A stretch of 20,453 nt of DNA from Gammaproteobacteria bacterium (GCA_009843625.1 VYDD01000342.1:1-20453), one strand, 5' to 3'. Positions 7,142-13,127 are shown, counted from the stretch's first letter. Notes: generated by a model not told the origin, from the sequence alone. Numbers and translations: made by a program.

Positions 7142-7608
7142 CGCGGCGGGTCGGAAGCCCGCGCCACGCGGCGTTCGGGGCGCGGGCCCTCGCGGTCGCG
7201 TCCCTTGGGGCGCTGCTGGCCTTGGCCGCGCCGGCTGCCGCGCAGGCGCAGGCCGGAACCGGCGGCGCTCCGGCGGCAGCGGATCCGGTCGATGCCGGAA
7301 CGGCGGCCCCGGCGGCCGGAACCGCCAGCGAGGACGTGCGCGACGCGCTCTCGCGCGAGATCGCGCGGATGAAGGCGGACATCGCGGAAATCGGCAAGCT
7401 GGCGCGCTGGCAGGCGGACCTGGCGCGGATCGCGCGGACGGACCGGGCGGAAGCGCTGCGCCAGCGGCTGCCGATGGCCGACTGCCTGGCAAGCGCGCTT
7501 GCGCCGCTCTGCGACGAGCTGACGGGGCTGTTCAGGCCGGAGGACAAGGACGATGCCGGTCCAGTGGCGGGAGGCGCTCCCGCGACCGAAGGGGAGGGCG
7601 CGAGATGA
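7138..7608 (+). CDS. Secreted coiled-coil protein of the pilus operon
   Basis: I chose GTG 7138, which overlaps the stop of the previous gene as GTGA; the same frame is open upstream but the start gives a clean signal peptide (ALAVASLGALLALAAPAAAQ, cleavage near residue 33). The 156-residue product has an Ala/Gly/Pro-rich linker, a charged helical region (DALSREIARMKADI and following) likely to form a coiled coil, and a C-terminal segment with two cysteines in ADCLASALAPLCDE. No family is recognised. Location suggests a periplasmic pilus accessory protein. Confidence 0.7.
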   Translation: MTRRVGSPRHAAFGARALAVASLGALLALAAPAAAQAQAGTGGAPAAADPVDAGTAAPAAGTASEDVRDALSREIARMKADIAEIGKLARWQADLARIARTDRAEALRQRLPMADCLASALAPLCDELTGLFRPEDKDDAGPVAGGAPATEGEGAR

Positions 7609-7691
7609 ACGACGCGACGCCGGAAATGGCAGCAATGACGGAACCGGATCGCGCGACGCGCCGACGGGCGCGGGATCCGCGAACGGGCCGG

Positions 7692-8057
7692 GCGTCACCT
7701 GTCCCTTGGAAGCCGCTCTTCGATGATCGCCTCGAGACGCGCCAGGCCCTTCGCGATCTCGGCCTGGCCCTTCGCCAGCTCCGCGATCGCGATCCGGTTC
7801 TCGCGGATTTCCGCGCGGAGTTCGCTGCGGACGGAGCCGATCTCGCTGCGGACGGAGCCGATCTCGCTGCGGACGGAGCCGATCTCCGCCCACAACAGGC
7901 CGGAGATCGCAAGGCCTGCTGCAAAAAGGCCGCCGAACAGCCACTTCAGGGTCGACCGGTCGAAGCCCTGGGCGGACCTTCGTGCGAAGGTCTCCTGCAG
8001 GAAGTCGAGCTGTTCCCGCGTGAACCCGTGCCCTGTCCGTTCCGTCACGTCGGCCAA
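7692..8057 (-). CDS. Small membrane-anchored coiled-coil protein with tandem heptad repeats
   Basis: This 120-residue protein is encoded against the direction of its neighbours; the open frame ends with a TGA near 7695. The start is TTG at 8057, supported by a strong GGAGG seven bases upstream and the lack of an in-frame ATG. A short N-terminal helix (FTREQLDFLQETFA) is followed by one transmembrane helix (LFGGLFAAGLAISGLLW) and a coiled coil that begins with three copies of EIGSVRS. Codon use looks like real coding and better than the overlapping plus-strand frame. The architecture is reminiscent of Bdr-like and DUF1640-like proteins, but no family can be asserted. It parallels the gene at 12335-12685. 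Confidence 0.75.
7822..7884 (-). repeat. Three perfect 21-bp tandem repeats encoding heptads
   Basis: The unit occurs three times in a row without a mismatch (7822-7842, 7843-7863, 7864-7884). Each unit encodes seven residues, EIGSVRS on the minus strand, exactly one coiled-coil heptad, so copy number can change without shifting the frame or the heptad register. Confidence 0.95.
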
Positions 8058-8087
8058 TGCCTGCCCTCCTTCAGCGCACGACCCAAC

Positions 8088-8384
8088 CTATGCCCACAGC
8101 TGCCCCTGCACAAGGCGCAAGAGGCCGGGAGCGACGATCGGCATCACCGGATCCTTCCATTCGTCCTGGCCGCCGCTTCGCGCCGCGTCGTCCGCCGCCC
8201 GTATCTCCCGCTCGAGCAGTGCGGTCTCGTAGCAGAGCTCGGTCCAGAAAAATTCCCATCCGGGAGCGGCTACGGTCATCACCGAATCCTTCCATGTTGT
8301 GTTTTTGACAACGACAGCATGAAGGACGGTCGGGCACATCGCAACTGCGAGGTGCCCGGCCACAACGGCTCCGTCGGCTGTCAC
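8088..8384 (-). CDS. Small protein with a duplicated WKDxVM-APG motif
   Basis: A minus-strand ORF of 98 residues from GTG 8384, preceded by GGAGG. It contains two copies of a motif, WKDSVMTVAAPG and WKDPVMPIVAPG, separated by an amphipathic charged helix (ETALLEREIRAADDAARS). The codons before the first motif have lower third-position GC than the rest, so the true start may be the ATG inside the first motif, which has its own GGAAGG. That would give a 63-residue protein. It lies 30 bases upstream of the coiled-coil gene and is probably cotranscribed with it. No function is recognised. Confidence 0.5.
   Translation of the reverse strand: MTADGAVVAGHLAVAMCPTVLHAVVVKNTTWKDSVMTVAAPGWEFFWTELCYETALLEREIRAADDAARSGGQDEWKDPVMPIVAPGLLRLVQGQLWA
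8126..8160 (-). repeat. 35-bp direct repeat, copy A (partner 8261-8295)
   Basis: The two 35-base segments align without gaps, 29 of 35 identical by eye. On the minus strand each reads GGAAGG, a short spacer, GGTGATG and then codons for an APG-ending motif, which resembles a translation start as well as a coding repeat. A shorter third relative, GGAGGATTCGGTGA, lies at 8381-8394 at the annotated GTG start. Confidence 0.75.
8261..8295 (-). repeat. 35-bp direct repeat, copy B (partner 8126-8160)
   Basis: This is the second copy, 135 bases from the first. The flanking bases 8279-8322 also resemble 8381-8421: both start with TCACCGAATCC and end with GACAGCATGA. The region therefore holds a diverged tandem duplication of about 100 bases. 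Confidence 0.75.
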
Positions 8385-8426
8385 CGAATCCTCCGGGTTT
8401 CCTTTGGCTCAGACAGCATGATGGAG

Positions 8427-8460
8427 GGCGGAGCGCGCCGCATGTGCAGGGCGCTCCGCC
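8427..8460. promoter_or_regulatory. Perfect 10-bp inverted repeat between divergent genes
   Basis: GGCGGAGCGC at 8427-8436 is mirrored by GCGCTCCGCC at 8451-8460 with 14 bases between. It sits between the divergent starts at 8384 (minus) and 8519 (plus). It could be an operator, perhaps for the ribbon-helix-helix-like product at 8710, or an RNA hairpin in a leader; neither is shown. Confidence 0.45.
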
Positions 8461-8518
8461 ATTTCCGCACGGTCCAGGCGACGGTCTCGGCTCCGGCCGC
8501 TCAAAGGGAGGTCGTGCG

Positions 8519-8713
8519 ATGACCGATCAGTCGAGAAAGGCGTTCGCCACGGGGCACGGGCGTCCATTCGTGCAGTTCGAGGTCCCGGTTCCGCGCGAGG
8601 ATACGCCTGCGGGCCGAGACGCCGCCTTCCTGGGCGCGTTGAGGCGCTTCCTCGCGGAACGGGACGGTCCGGATCATCAGGACATGAAGGTCGAAGGCGA
8701 GGACGCGCCATGA
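8519..8713 (+). CDS. Small conserved-looking protein of unknown function
   Basis: A 64-residue ORF from ATG 8519, preceded by a strong AAAGGGAGG. The product (beginning MTDQSRKAFATGHGRPF) is hydrophilic, with a probable beta strand (FVQFEVPV) and a short helix (AAFLGALRRFLAERD). It has no signal peptide and no recognised domain. It is the first gene of the second plus-strand gene chain and overlaps the next gene by ATGA. Confidence 0.65.
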   Translation: MTDQSRKAFATGHGRPFVQFEVPVPREDTPAGRDAAFLGALRRFLAERDGPDHQDMKVEGEDAP

Positions 8714-8928
8714 CCACGGCCAGGGACCGGATGCGCCGCTTCATGGCCAGGATGAGGGAACGGGGCCTCAAGCGGATCCAGCTCTGGGTCCGGCCCGAGG
8801 ACGTGCCCAAGATCCGGGAGGCGGCGCGCCAGCCGGCCGCGCTGGCGCGGCTCAGGAAGGAGGTCAGGGAAGAGCTGAAGGCCGAGAGCGGGGACGCGAC
8901 GGAGAACGAAGGGGAGGCAGGGCGATGA
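8710..8928 (+). CDS. Ribbon-helix-helix-like small DNA-binding protein candidate
   Basis: A 72-residue protein with ATG 8710 overlapping the previous stop. A basic N-terminal helix (MRRFMARMRERGL) leads into a strand and helix, KRIQLWVRPEDVPKIREAAR. This resembles small MazE-antitoxin-like or ribbon-helix-helix repressors in which an IQIWV-type strand contacts DNA. The C-terminus is an acidic charged helix. The resemblance is from memory of the family pattern and has not been searched. No toxin gene is evident beside it, so a transcriptional regulator of the element is the more likely role. Confidence 0.6.
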   Translation: MTTARDRMRRFMARMRERGLKRIQLWVRPEDVPKIREAARQPAALARLRKEVREELKAESGDATENEGEAGR

Positions 8929-9488
8929 ACGAGAGTGACGTCGCGACGGTCCCGGCGGTCGCGAGACGGCGCCTTCCCCCACGCCGGCATTCGGAGACGC
9001 GAAGGCTGGCCTGGGCCGGCAACACGATCCACGTGACCGTCGGCTACGACCGTGACGGCGTCGAGCCGAGGGAAATCTTCTACAGCGACGGCTACAGTTC
9101 GGGCTCGGACATGCAGGCGCTGGTCTCGGACCTCTGCATCGCGCTCTCCGTGATGCTGCAGCACGAGGACGTCACTGCGGCCACGTTGAAGAAGTCGATG
9201 GGGCAGGCGTTCGACGTCCGGACGGGCGACCCGATGCCCGCATCGGTCCTAGGCCTCCTGCTGGACGAGCTGTGCCGCCCGCCGGAATGGGCCGCCGCGA
9301 TCGCGCGGGGCGAGGGGGCGGTCCGGAATCCGGCCGGAGGGCCGGGAATCTCCGGGGAAGCGGCAACGGCTCGGCGGCCCTCCGAAGAGGCGCGCCGCCA
9401 GGACGATCCCGGTCCGGAGGGGGCGGCCCGCCGCGAGACCGGACGCCACGCCACGGACGCGGCGTCCGGCGAGGAGCCGAAGGCGTGA
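8925..9488 (+). CDS. TSCPD-domain-like protein
   Basis: A 187-residue protein from ATG 8925 in an ATGA overlap. Residues 30-95 (IHVTVGYDRDGVEPREIFYS, then GYSSGSDMQALVSDLC and a SVMLQHEDVT helix) match the pattern of the TSCPD domain. That domain is found at the C-terminus of B12-dependent ribonucleotide reductases and as stand-alone proteins in alphaproteobacteria and their phages. The C-terminal 80 residues are Gly/Ala/Arg-rich and probably disordered. No catalytic function is known for the stand-alone form. Its place among pilus genes is unexpected. Confidence 0.62.
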   Translation: MNESDVATVPAVARRRLPPRRHSETRRLAWAGNTIHVTVGYDRDGVEPREIFYSDGYSSGSDMQALVSDLCIALSVMLQHEDVTAATLKKSMGQAFDVRTGDPMPASVLGLLLDELCRPPEWAAAIARGEGAVRNPAGGPGISGEAATARRPSEEARRQDDPGPEGAARRETGRHATDAASGEEPKA

Positions 9489-9772
9489 GCGGCGTGACGG
9501 ATCCCCGCGCCTGCCGCGACCTCTGGCGCCGCGTGCTGCTGACGGTGGTGCTCGACCTGAAGTCTGCCGACCGGATCGCGCAGAGGACCGCGGAGCGTTG
9601 GGTCGGGCCGCATCCGTCGCGGGACTTCCGGGTGGTCTGCGAGCTTGCGGGCTTCCATCCGGACCGGACCCATGCGGCGCTGAGCGCGCTCCTGCCGTCG
9701 TCGCCGAAGGAGCGGGCGGTGAGGATCAGGGCGCTCCGCCACGGAACCGGGGAGATGCTCGATGCCGCATGA
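9485..9772 (+). CDS. Small helical protein of the phage/plasmid accessory type
   Basis: A 95-residue ORF starting at GTG 9485, overlapping the previous stop. The core (LWRRVLLTVVLDL, then WVGPHPSRDFRVVCELAG) resembles small proteins common in alphaproteobacterial phages and plasmids with an aromatic, DF-x-x-VC-x-L-AG pattern. Function is unknown. The gene end overlaps the prepilin peptidase start by 11 bases. Confidence 0.65.
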   Translation: MSGVTDPRACRDLWRRVLLTVVLDLKSADRIAQRTAERWVGPHPSRDFRVVCELAGFHPDRTHAALSALLPSSPKERAVRIRALRHGTGEMLDAA

Positions 9773-10439
9773 TCCCGGAACCATGGCCTCCGTCCTCGGC
9801 GCGGGATCGGCGCTGCTGGCGCTGTCCGCGATGGCACGGATCGCCTGCATAGACATCCGGTCCCTCGAGATCGATCCGGACTGGGCCGCGTTCGCGGGCT
9901 GGGCCGGCCTTGCGGCGATCGTCTTCGTGGAGGGTCCCTCCGCCTGGCCCGGGGCGATCGCCGTCGCGTCGGTCGCGGGCGGCGCGGCATGGCTTGCGCT
10001 GCGGCTCCGGCCGGGCGGGATCGGGCAGGGGGACGTCGCCCTCTTCGCCCTGGCCGGCCTCGTCGCGGGCGCGGACCTCCTGGCGCCCGTGATGGGCCTG
10101 CTCGTCGGATTCAGCGCCGTCGCCGCCGTCGCCTACGGGCTTGCCCGCGGCAAGGGCGGGCGGGCGCTCCTGCACCCGGTTCCGGCCGCGCTGCCGCTCA
10201 TGGCGGCGCTGGCGCCCGTCTTCGCCTGGCGCGTTGCGCACGCCGTCAGTCCGGGCGCCGTTCCGGCGACGGCGGACATGGCGGCGTTCGTCGCGCTTTC
10301 CGGACTCGCGCTGCTGTCGGCGGGACTTGTTGCCGGAGCGCTTCCGATGGCGGTCCGCCGCCGTGCCGCGGCCAGTGCCGCGCAACGTCGCGGCCACGAC
10401 GGTCGCATTCACCAGCCCGAAGACGGAAAGGAGACCTGA
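9762..10439 (+). CDS. pilU: Prepilin peptidase, aspartic protease A24 family (PilU type)
   Basis: Inner-membrane protease that removes the leader from PilS and the PilV-like prepilins. The 225-residue product starts at ATG 9762, with GGGGAG upstream. The two catalytic Asp of the A24 family are visible: the first in ACIDIRSLEID (near residue 30) and the second in GGIGQGDV (near residue 90), the GxGD motif. Six or so hydrophobic segments run through the chain. It lacks the N-terminal zinc/methylase domain of the long PilD form, as IncI PilU does. It sits far from pilS, separated by small unknown genes and a minus-strand module. Confidence 0.87.
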   Translation: MPHDPGTMASVLGAGSALLALSAMARIACIDIRSLEIDPDWAAFAGWAGLAAIVFVEGPSAWPGAIAVASVAGGAAWLALRLRPGGIGQGDVALFALAGLVAGADLLAPVMGLLVGFSAVAAVAYGLARGKGGRALLHPVPAALPLMAALAPVFAWRVAHAVSPGAVPATADMAAFVALSGLALLSAGLVAGALPMAVRRRAAASAAQRRGHDGRIHQPEDGKET

Positions 10440-10440
10440 A

Positions 10441-10671
10441 ATGACGCATTTCAACGTGGTCGTGCCCGTGGAGGGCACGGACGGGAAGACCCGCTTCCGC
10501 CGGGTCGGGGCGCTGTTCGAGAACGCGCACAGCGATACGGGCGAGATCTACTACACGGTGCAGCTCGACTTCCCCGTGGGGGTGACGAAGCTGCTCGCGT
10601 TTCCGCCGCGGGCCGAGGAGGTCCCGGAAGCGGCGCCCAGGGCCGAGGCGCCGGGCGAACCTGCGGGGTGA
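10441..10671 (+). CDS. Small protein of unknown function
   Basis: A 76-residue ORF beginning one base after the peptidase stop. The first 50 residues (MTHFNVVVPVEGTDG, KTRFRRVGALFEN, IYYTVQLDFPVG) look like a compact beta-rich fold; the rest is Pro/Ala/Glu-rich. The pattern resembles small plasmid-borne proteins of the DUF736 kind only loosely. No signal peptide is present and no function is proposed. Confidence 0.65.
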   Translation: MTHFNVVVPVEGTDGKTRFRRVGALFENAHSDTGEIYYTVQLDFPVGVTKLLAFPPRAEEVPEAAPRAEAPGEPAG

Positions 10672-10675
10672 CGGC

Positions 10676-11209
10676 ATGACGGCGGCTCAAGGAGACATCA
10701 CGGTTTCCGGCGACATGCCGCGGCCACCGGCACCTCCGGGCTGGGAAACTTGCGCCGTGTGCGGCTGCTGGGAGCTGGCCGCGTGCTGGAGCGAGGAGGC
10801 CGGTGCGTGCGGGTGGGTCGAGGAGGATCTCTGCTCGCACTGCGCCGAGCGGATCGGTGCCAGCCCGGACGCGGAACACTTCGACCGGCAACTCGCCGCG
10901 CGCCGCGCCGCTCCTGTTCCGGTGGAATGCGATGACGGCATGACCTTCAACCAGCGGAAAGGAGGAAACCTTCATGACGAGAAGCACGCTCAGGAAAGGG
11001 GGCGGGTCCGCGCACGCGCGGACCCGCCATCGCCGCAGCCCCGCAAACCCGCAGCAGTGAGTGATTCGCCACTGCCCCCGGAGTCTTCGGACTCCGGGGA
11101 TCCCGATCCCCATCGCGAAATGACGATGAAGGACCGGATCGAGCGGCAGCTGAGGATCTTCGGCACAGGCCATGCCGCCGGGCCGCGGGCGAACGGAGGG
11201 ACGGAATGA
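10676..11209 (+). CDS. Cysteine-rich zinc-finger-like protein
   Basis: The frame runs 177 residues from ATG 10676. The N-terminal part has a dense cysteine cluster (CAVCGCWELAACW, CGWVEEDLCSHC) resembling the phage and plasmid C-x2-CGC-x4-AC...DLCSxC zinc-binding motif. After about residue 90 the sequence loses coding character: it is Pro/Arg/Ser-rich and overlaps a strong alternative ribosome-binding site (AAAGGAGG at 10958) and the stem-loops at 11001-11099. The true protein may be shorter in function, or the tail may be a low-complexity region. The frame itself stays open to 11209. Confidence 0.6.
   Translation: MTAAQGDITVSGDMPRPPAPPGWETCAVCGCWELAACWSEEAGACGWVEEDLCSHCAERIGASPDAEHFDRQLAARRAAPVPVECDDGMTFNQRKGGNLHDEKHAQERGRVRARADPPSPQPRKPAAVSDSPLPPESSDSGDPDPHREMTMKDRIERQLRIFGTGHAAGPRANGGTE
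10974..11060 (+). CDS. Possible 28-residue basic micro-ORF with a strong ribosome-binding site
   Basis: ATG 10974 follows AAAGGAGG at ideal spacing and is in a different frame from the gene it overlaps. The peptide MTRSTLRKGGGSAHARTRHR and eight further residues is Arg-rich. The first hairpin lies inside it. The stop at 11058-11060 overlaps a GTG (GTGA). It could be a leader peptide acting with the hairpins, or chance. Confidence 0.3.
   Translation: MTRSTLRKGGGSAHARTRHRRSPANPQQ
11001..11099 (+). other. Three consecutive stem-loops (structured RNA or attenuator candidate)
   Basis: Hairpin 1 is a perfect 12-bp stem with a 4-base loop (11001-11028). Hairpin 2 pairs GCAGTG with CACTGC (11054-11075). 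Hairpin 3 is a perfect 10-bp stem closed by a TTCG tetraloop (11076-11099), directly after hairpin 2. No T run follows, so they are not classic intrinsic terminators. They may form a structured leader or RNA-processing site between the genes on either side. Confidence 0.55.
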
Positions 11210-11379
11210 GCGGCAGGTCAGGGACGCGCGCGGGCAAGGAGAAGAGACAAGGCTGCACGAAGCTGCAGAAGGCGGCTGCGGCCGCACGAAGGAGACGCGC
11301 GAGAGAGACTCACGAGCGCAGGCGCAGGGAGAAGCTGGCCGCGAAGGCGGCCGACCGAAAGGGAAGTGAACGACCATGA
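11206..11379 (+). CDS. Very basic small protein, likely nucleic-acid-binding
   Basis: A 57-residue ORF from ATG 11206 in an ATGA overlap, preceded by GGAGGGACGGA. It is dominated by Lys, Arg and Ala with repeated helix-forming charged steps (KLQKAAAAARRRRARETHER). This composition suggests a positively charged helix that binds nucleic acid. No family is recognised. Its stop at 11377-11379 overlaps another ATG, whose frame then runs opposite to minus-strand genes and is not called here. Confidence 0.55.
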   Translation: MSGRSGTRAGKEKRQGCTKLQKAAAAARRRRARETHERRRREKLAAKAADRKGSERP

Positions 11380-11493
11380 GGGATCACGCGCCGAACGACG
11401 GCATGGACGTGTTCCGTGCCCGCCACGCGCCCTGCGCTGGCATGATGCAAGCGGGGACGCTTGCCGCGCCCTGCGGCGGAAACGCGCCTGTCG

Positions 11494-11511
11494 CGGCCCC
11501 GTCAGGGGCCG
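11494..11511. terminator. Short GC hairpin between convergent genes
   Basis: CGGCCCC at 11494-11500 and GGGGCCG at 11505-11511 form a 7-bp stem with a GTCA loop that overlaps the stop of the minus-strand gene at 11502. No T run is seen. A factor-dependent or bidirectional transcription end is possible. The region 11380-11501 otherwise holds nothing I can support. Confidence 0.25.
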
Positions 11512-11708
11512 GGCTGGCCGATCAGCGCCAGGACGAACGAGGGTCCAAAGGTGTTCCAGAACATCACGGAGGCGGCGAAGGCGCCGACAGGGAACGCGAC
11601 GTTGATGACGAGCTGCATCGGGACCAGTGCGGCCAGGCCGCTCACCCACTCGCCTCGGTTCGCCGTGCCCGTCCGGCGAGCGGCGAACGGGACGCCCCGG
11701 CGTTCCAC
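11502..11708 (-). CDS. Small membrane protein, paralogue of the product of 12063-12338
   Basis: A 68-residue ORF from GTG 11708. The C-terminal half is hydrophobic (LVINVAFPVGAFAASVMF) and ends NTFGPSFVLALIGQPGP. That ending resembles the GTFGPWIVDAILAVRPAP ending of the gene at 12063, and both are preceded by a PM dipeptide and one hydrophobic helix, so the two are probably diverged copies. Last gene of the second minus-strand module. Function unknown. Confidence 0.6.
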   Translation of the reverse strand: MERRGVPFAARRTGTANRGEWVSGLAALVPMQLVINVAFPVGAFAASVMFWNTFGPSFVLALIGQPGP

Positions 11709-11747
11709 GCGCCTGCCGGGATCGTCCAGGGCGGCGATGCGCGCGGC

Positions 11748-11933
11748 CTAGACCGCGCGGAACCGCGCCAGGTCGTCGCGAAGCCTGGCCGAAGCGCCGG
11801 CGTCCCAGCCGTCGCGGTCGTCCGGGCCGTCGCGCGGCGCGCTCCTCGGGGTATCACCGGTTTCGCGATTGTTGACGTTGTTGACGCAGCGGCGACCTGC
11901 CGTCGCGTCGGAGAATCCTCCGAAGCCCTGCAT
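11748..11933 (-). CDS. Small hydrophilic ORF in the minus-strand module
   Basis: A 61-residue ORF from ATG 11933, with GGCAGGAAA just upstream, ending 40 bases before the next minus-strand gene. It is rich in Asp, Arg and Gly and has one Cys. Third-position GC is consistent with coding, but the competing frames are similar. It is kept as a possible gene because of spacing and strand. Confidence 0.4.
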   Translation of the reverse strand: MQGFGGFSDATAGRRCVNNVNNRETGDTPRSAPRDGPDDRDGWDAGASARLRDDLARFRAV

Positions 11934-12062
11934 TTTCCTGCCTCATGCCTGCCCCCAGGCCGTCTTTTTCCGGCAGACAGGCACGCAATCGTACGGAATG
12001 CAAGGAAAATCTCTCCCGCGGCGGTCGCCCGTCGCGGCGGAGGCGGCCTTTTGGCCGAGTTG

Positions 12063-12338
12063 TCAGGGCGCGGGCCGGACCGCCAGAATCGCGTCGACGA
12101 TCCAGGGGCCGAACGTGCCCAGGAGCATCAGGGCGGCGACCGTCGCGCCGCAGGAGACCGCGAGCGGGAGGAGCGTCCGCATCGGCGCGCTGTCGAGCAG
12201 GATGGCGCGCCAGTTTCGGCGTTTCGCGCGTTTCGCCCAAGGGTTGGCGAACGCCGTGTCCAGTTCGGCGACCGGTCCGGCTGCGCCGCGGAAACGGCCG
12301 CTGCCGGCGGCGAGCGATCTGCCGTGATCCGCGTTCAT
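12063..12338 (-). CDS. Small membrane protein in the minus-strand module
   Basis: A 91-residue protein whose ATG at 12338 overlaps the stop of the coiled-coil gene as ATGA, so the two are coupled. A basic N-terminal region (NPWAKRAKRRNWR) precedes one hydrophobic helix (LLPLAVSCGATVAALMLLG) and the ending TFGPWIVDAILAVRPAP. It resembles the product of 11502-11708. A stretch of about 130 bases below it (11934-12062) shows no gene. Function unknown. Confidence 0.65.
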   Translation of the reverse strand: MNADHGRSLAAGSGRFRGAAGPVAELDTAFANPWAKRAKRRNWRAILLDSAPMRTLLPLAVSCGATVAALMLLGTFGPWIVDAILAVRPAP

Positions 12339-12685
12339 TCCTGCAGCAGCCGGTCCAGCTTTTCCTCGATGCCGGCCATGCGCGTCTCGATGCCGGTGAT
12401 CCGGTCCTCAAGGGCGGTCATCCGATCCTCAAGGGCGGTCATCCGCATCTCGACGCCGGACATCCTCTCGTCAAGACGGACCACGTCCGACTGGAGGTCC
12501 GACATGCCGATGACGAGCCAACCCAAGGTGCTCAGGAACGCGGCCAAGGCGATGCCGGACAGCGTCACTGCCATCGGGTTCCGGGTCAGGTCTCCTGGCG
12601 TGCGTCGGGGCAGCCTGTCGGCCAGGATCCGCGCCAGCTCCGGGCTGGCACCTGCTTTCTGCAGTTCCTCGAGCGTGAGGCTCAT
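12335..12685 (-). CDS. Membrane-anchored coiled-coil protein with tandem heptad repeats
   Basis: A 116-residue protein; I chose ATG 12685 because GGAAAGGG lies just upstream, although the frame is open to 12727. A helical N-terminus (LTLEELQKAGASPELARILA) leads to one transmembrane helix (TLSGIALAAFLSTLGWLVIG) and then a long coiled coil with near-identical heptads RMTALED, RMTALED, RITGIET, RMAGIEE and KLDRLLQ. The layout matches the gene at 7692-8057 closely, although the sequences differ. First gene of the minus-strand module, with the AT-rich region at 12869-12900 upstream. Function unknown; a membrane-linked oligomer is likely. Confidence 0.78.
   Translation of the reverse strand: MSLTLEELQKAGASPELARILADRLPRRTPGDLTRNPMAVTLSGIALAAFLSTLGWLVIGMSDLQSDVVRLDERMSGVEMRMTALEDRMTALEDRITGIETRMAGIEEKLDRLLQE
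12405..12446 (-). repeat. Two 21-bp tandem repeats encoding heptads
   Basis: Units 12405-12425 and 12426-12446 differ at one base of 21. Each encodes one heptad of the coiled coil (RMTALED). Weaker relatives continue on both sides. Confidence 0.9.
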
Positions 12686-12868
12686 GCCGGGATCCCTTTC
12701 CGTCCTCCTGCCCGTCACGCATAGCATGTCGGGAAGCGCCGGTTCAAGCCGTGCCCGGCCAGGCCAACGACTTCATGGATCCGTTCTTCCGTTTGGCAGC
12801 CCTCAGTCGCCGTTCCGTGTCGTCGCGAAGGTTCCGCGGCGACTTGCGCGGCGCGGCGCGCTGCGAGG

Positions 12869-12908
12869 CAAAAGCATTGAATATCAAATACTTAACATAA
12901 CGGACCTT
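12869..12908. promoter_or_regulatory. AT-rich island, likely divergent promoter region
   Basis: In otherwise GC-rich DNA, about 32 bases at 12869-12900 are strongly AT-rich and lie between the divergent genes at 12685 (minus) and 12909 (plus). TTGA and TCAA form a small inverted repeat with a 3-base spacer inside it. Promoter hexamers cannot be placed with certainty on either strand. The remainder of 12686-12868 shows no gene. Confidence 0.45.
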
Positions 12909-13127
12909 ATGCGCCAAACGGCAGTCCCGCCCGCAGTGGTGTCTCCGGAGTTCGTGTCCGTGATCGGCGCAGGGGTGATCGTCTATTTGCTTGTGCGGCG
13001 CGGCATGCAGGTGCTGGGCGACGGGGCGATCGGCGCGCTGCAGGGTGACTTGCTGCACGACGCCGTGGGGCTGCTGGGCGCGACCGTCGCCGTTCAGTTC
13101 GGCGCCTGGGCGTTCCTGGGGTGGTGA
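12909..13127 (+). CDS. Small two-helix membrane protein
   Basis: A 72-residue protein from ATG 12909, the first start after the AT-rich region. Hydrophobic segments are FVSVIGAGVIVYLLV and VGLLGATVAVQFGAWAFLG. The much longer frame running in from 11376 lies opposite minus-strand genes and is not used. It is the first of a run of small membrane-protein genes and is coupled to the next by TGATG. Function unknown; entry exclusion or mating-pair roles are only guesses from context. Confidence 0.65.
   Translation: MRQTAVPPAVVSPEFVSVIGAGVIVYLLVRRGMQVLGDGAIGALQGDLLHDAVGLLGATVAVQFGAWAFLGW

Noticed and set aside
7822..7884. CRISPR or iteron array
   Set aside because: The three 21-bp units are directly adjacent without spacers, lie in a gene and encode heptads.
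7605..8522. 305-residue plus-strand frame with ATGA overlaps at both ends
   Set aside because: It runs opposite the coiled-coil gene, and its ADGADLA repeat is the mirror of EIGSVRS heptads. The minus-strand codon use and domain layout are better. A short real start at 7605 cannot be excluded.
8710..8928. Toxin-antitoxin pair with a neighbour
   Set aside because: The product is antitoxin-like in pattern, but neither neighbour resembles a known toxin.
8409..9164. 251-residue minus-strand frame opposite the small plus-strand genes
   Set aside because: Low-complexity Arg/Ser/Pro content and no domain; the plus-strand genes have good ribosome-binding sites and coupled ends.
11376..13127. 583-residue plus-strand frame
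   Set aside because: Most of it lies opposite the minus-strand module. Only the last 72 residues, from 12909, look like a real protein and are called separately.
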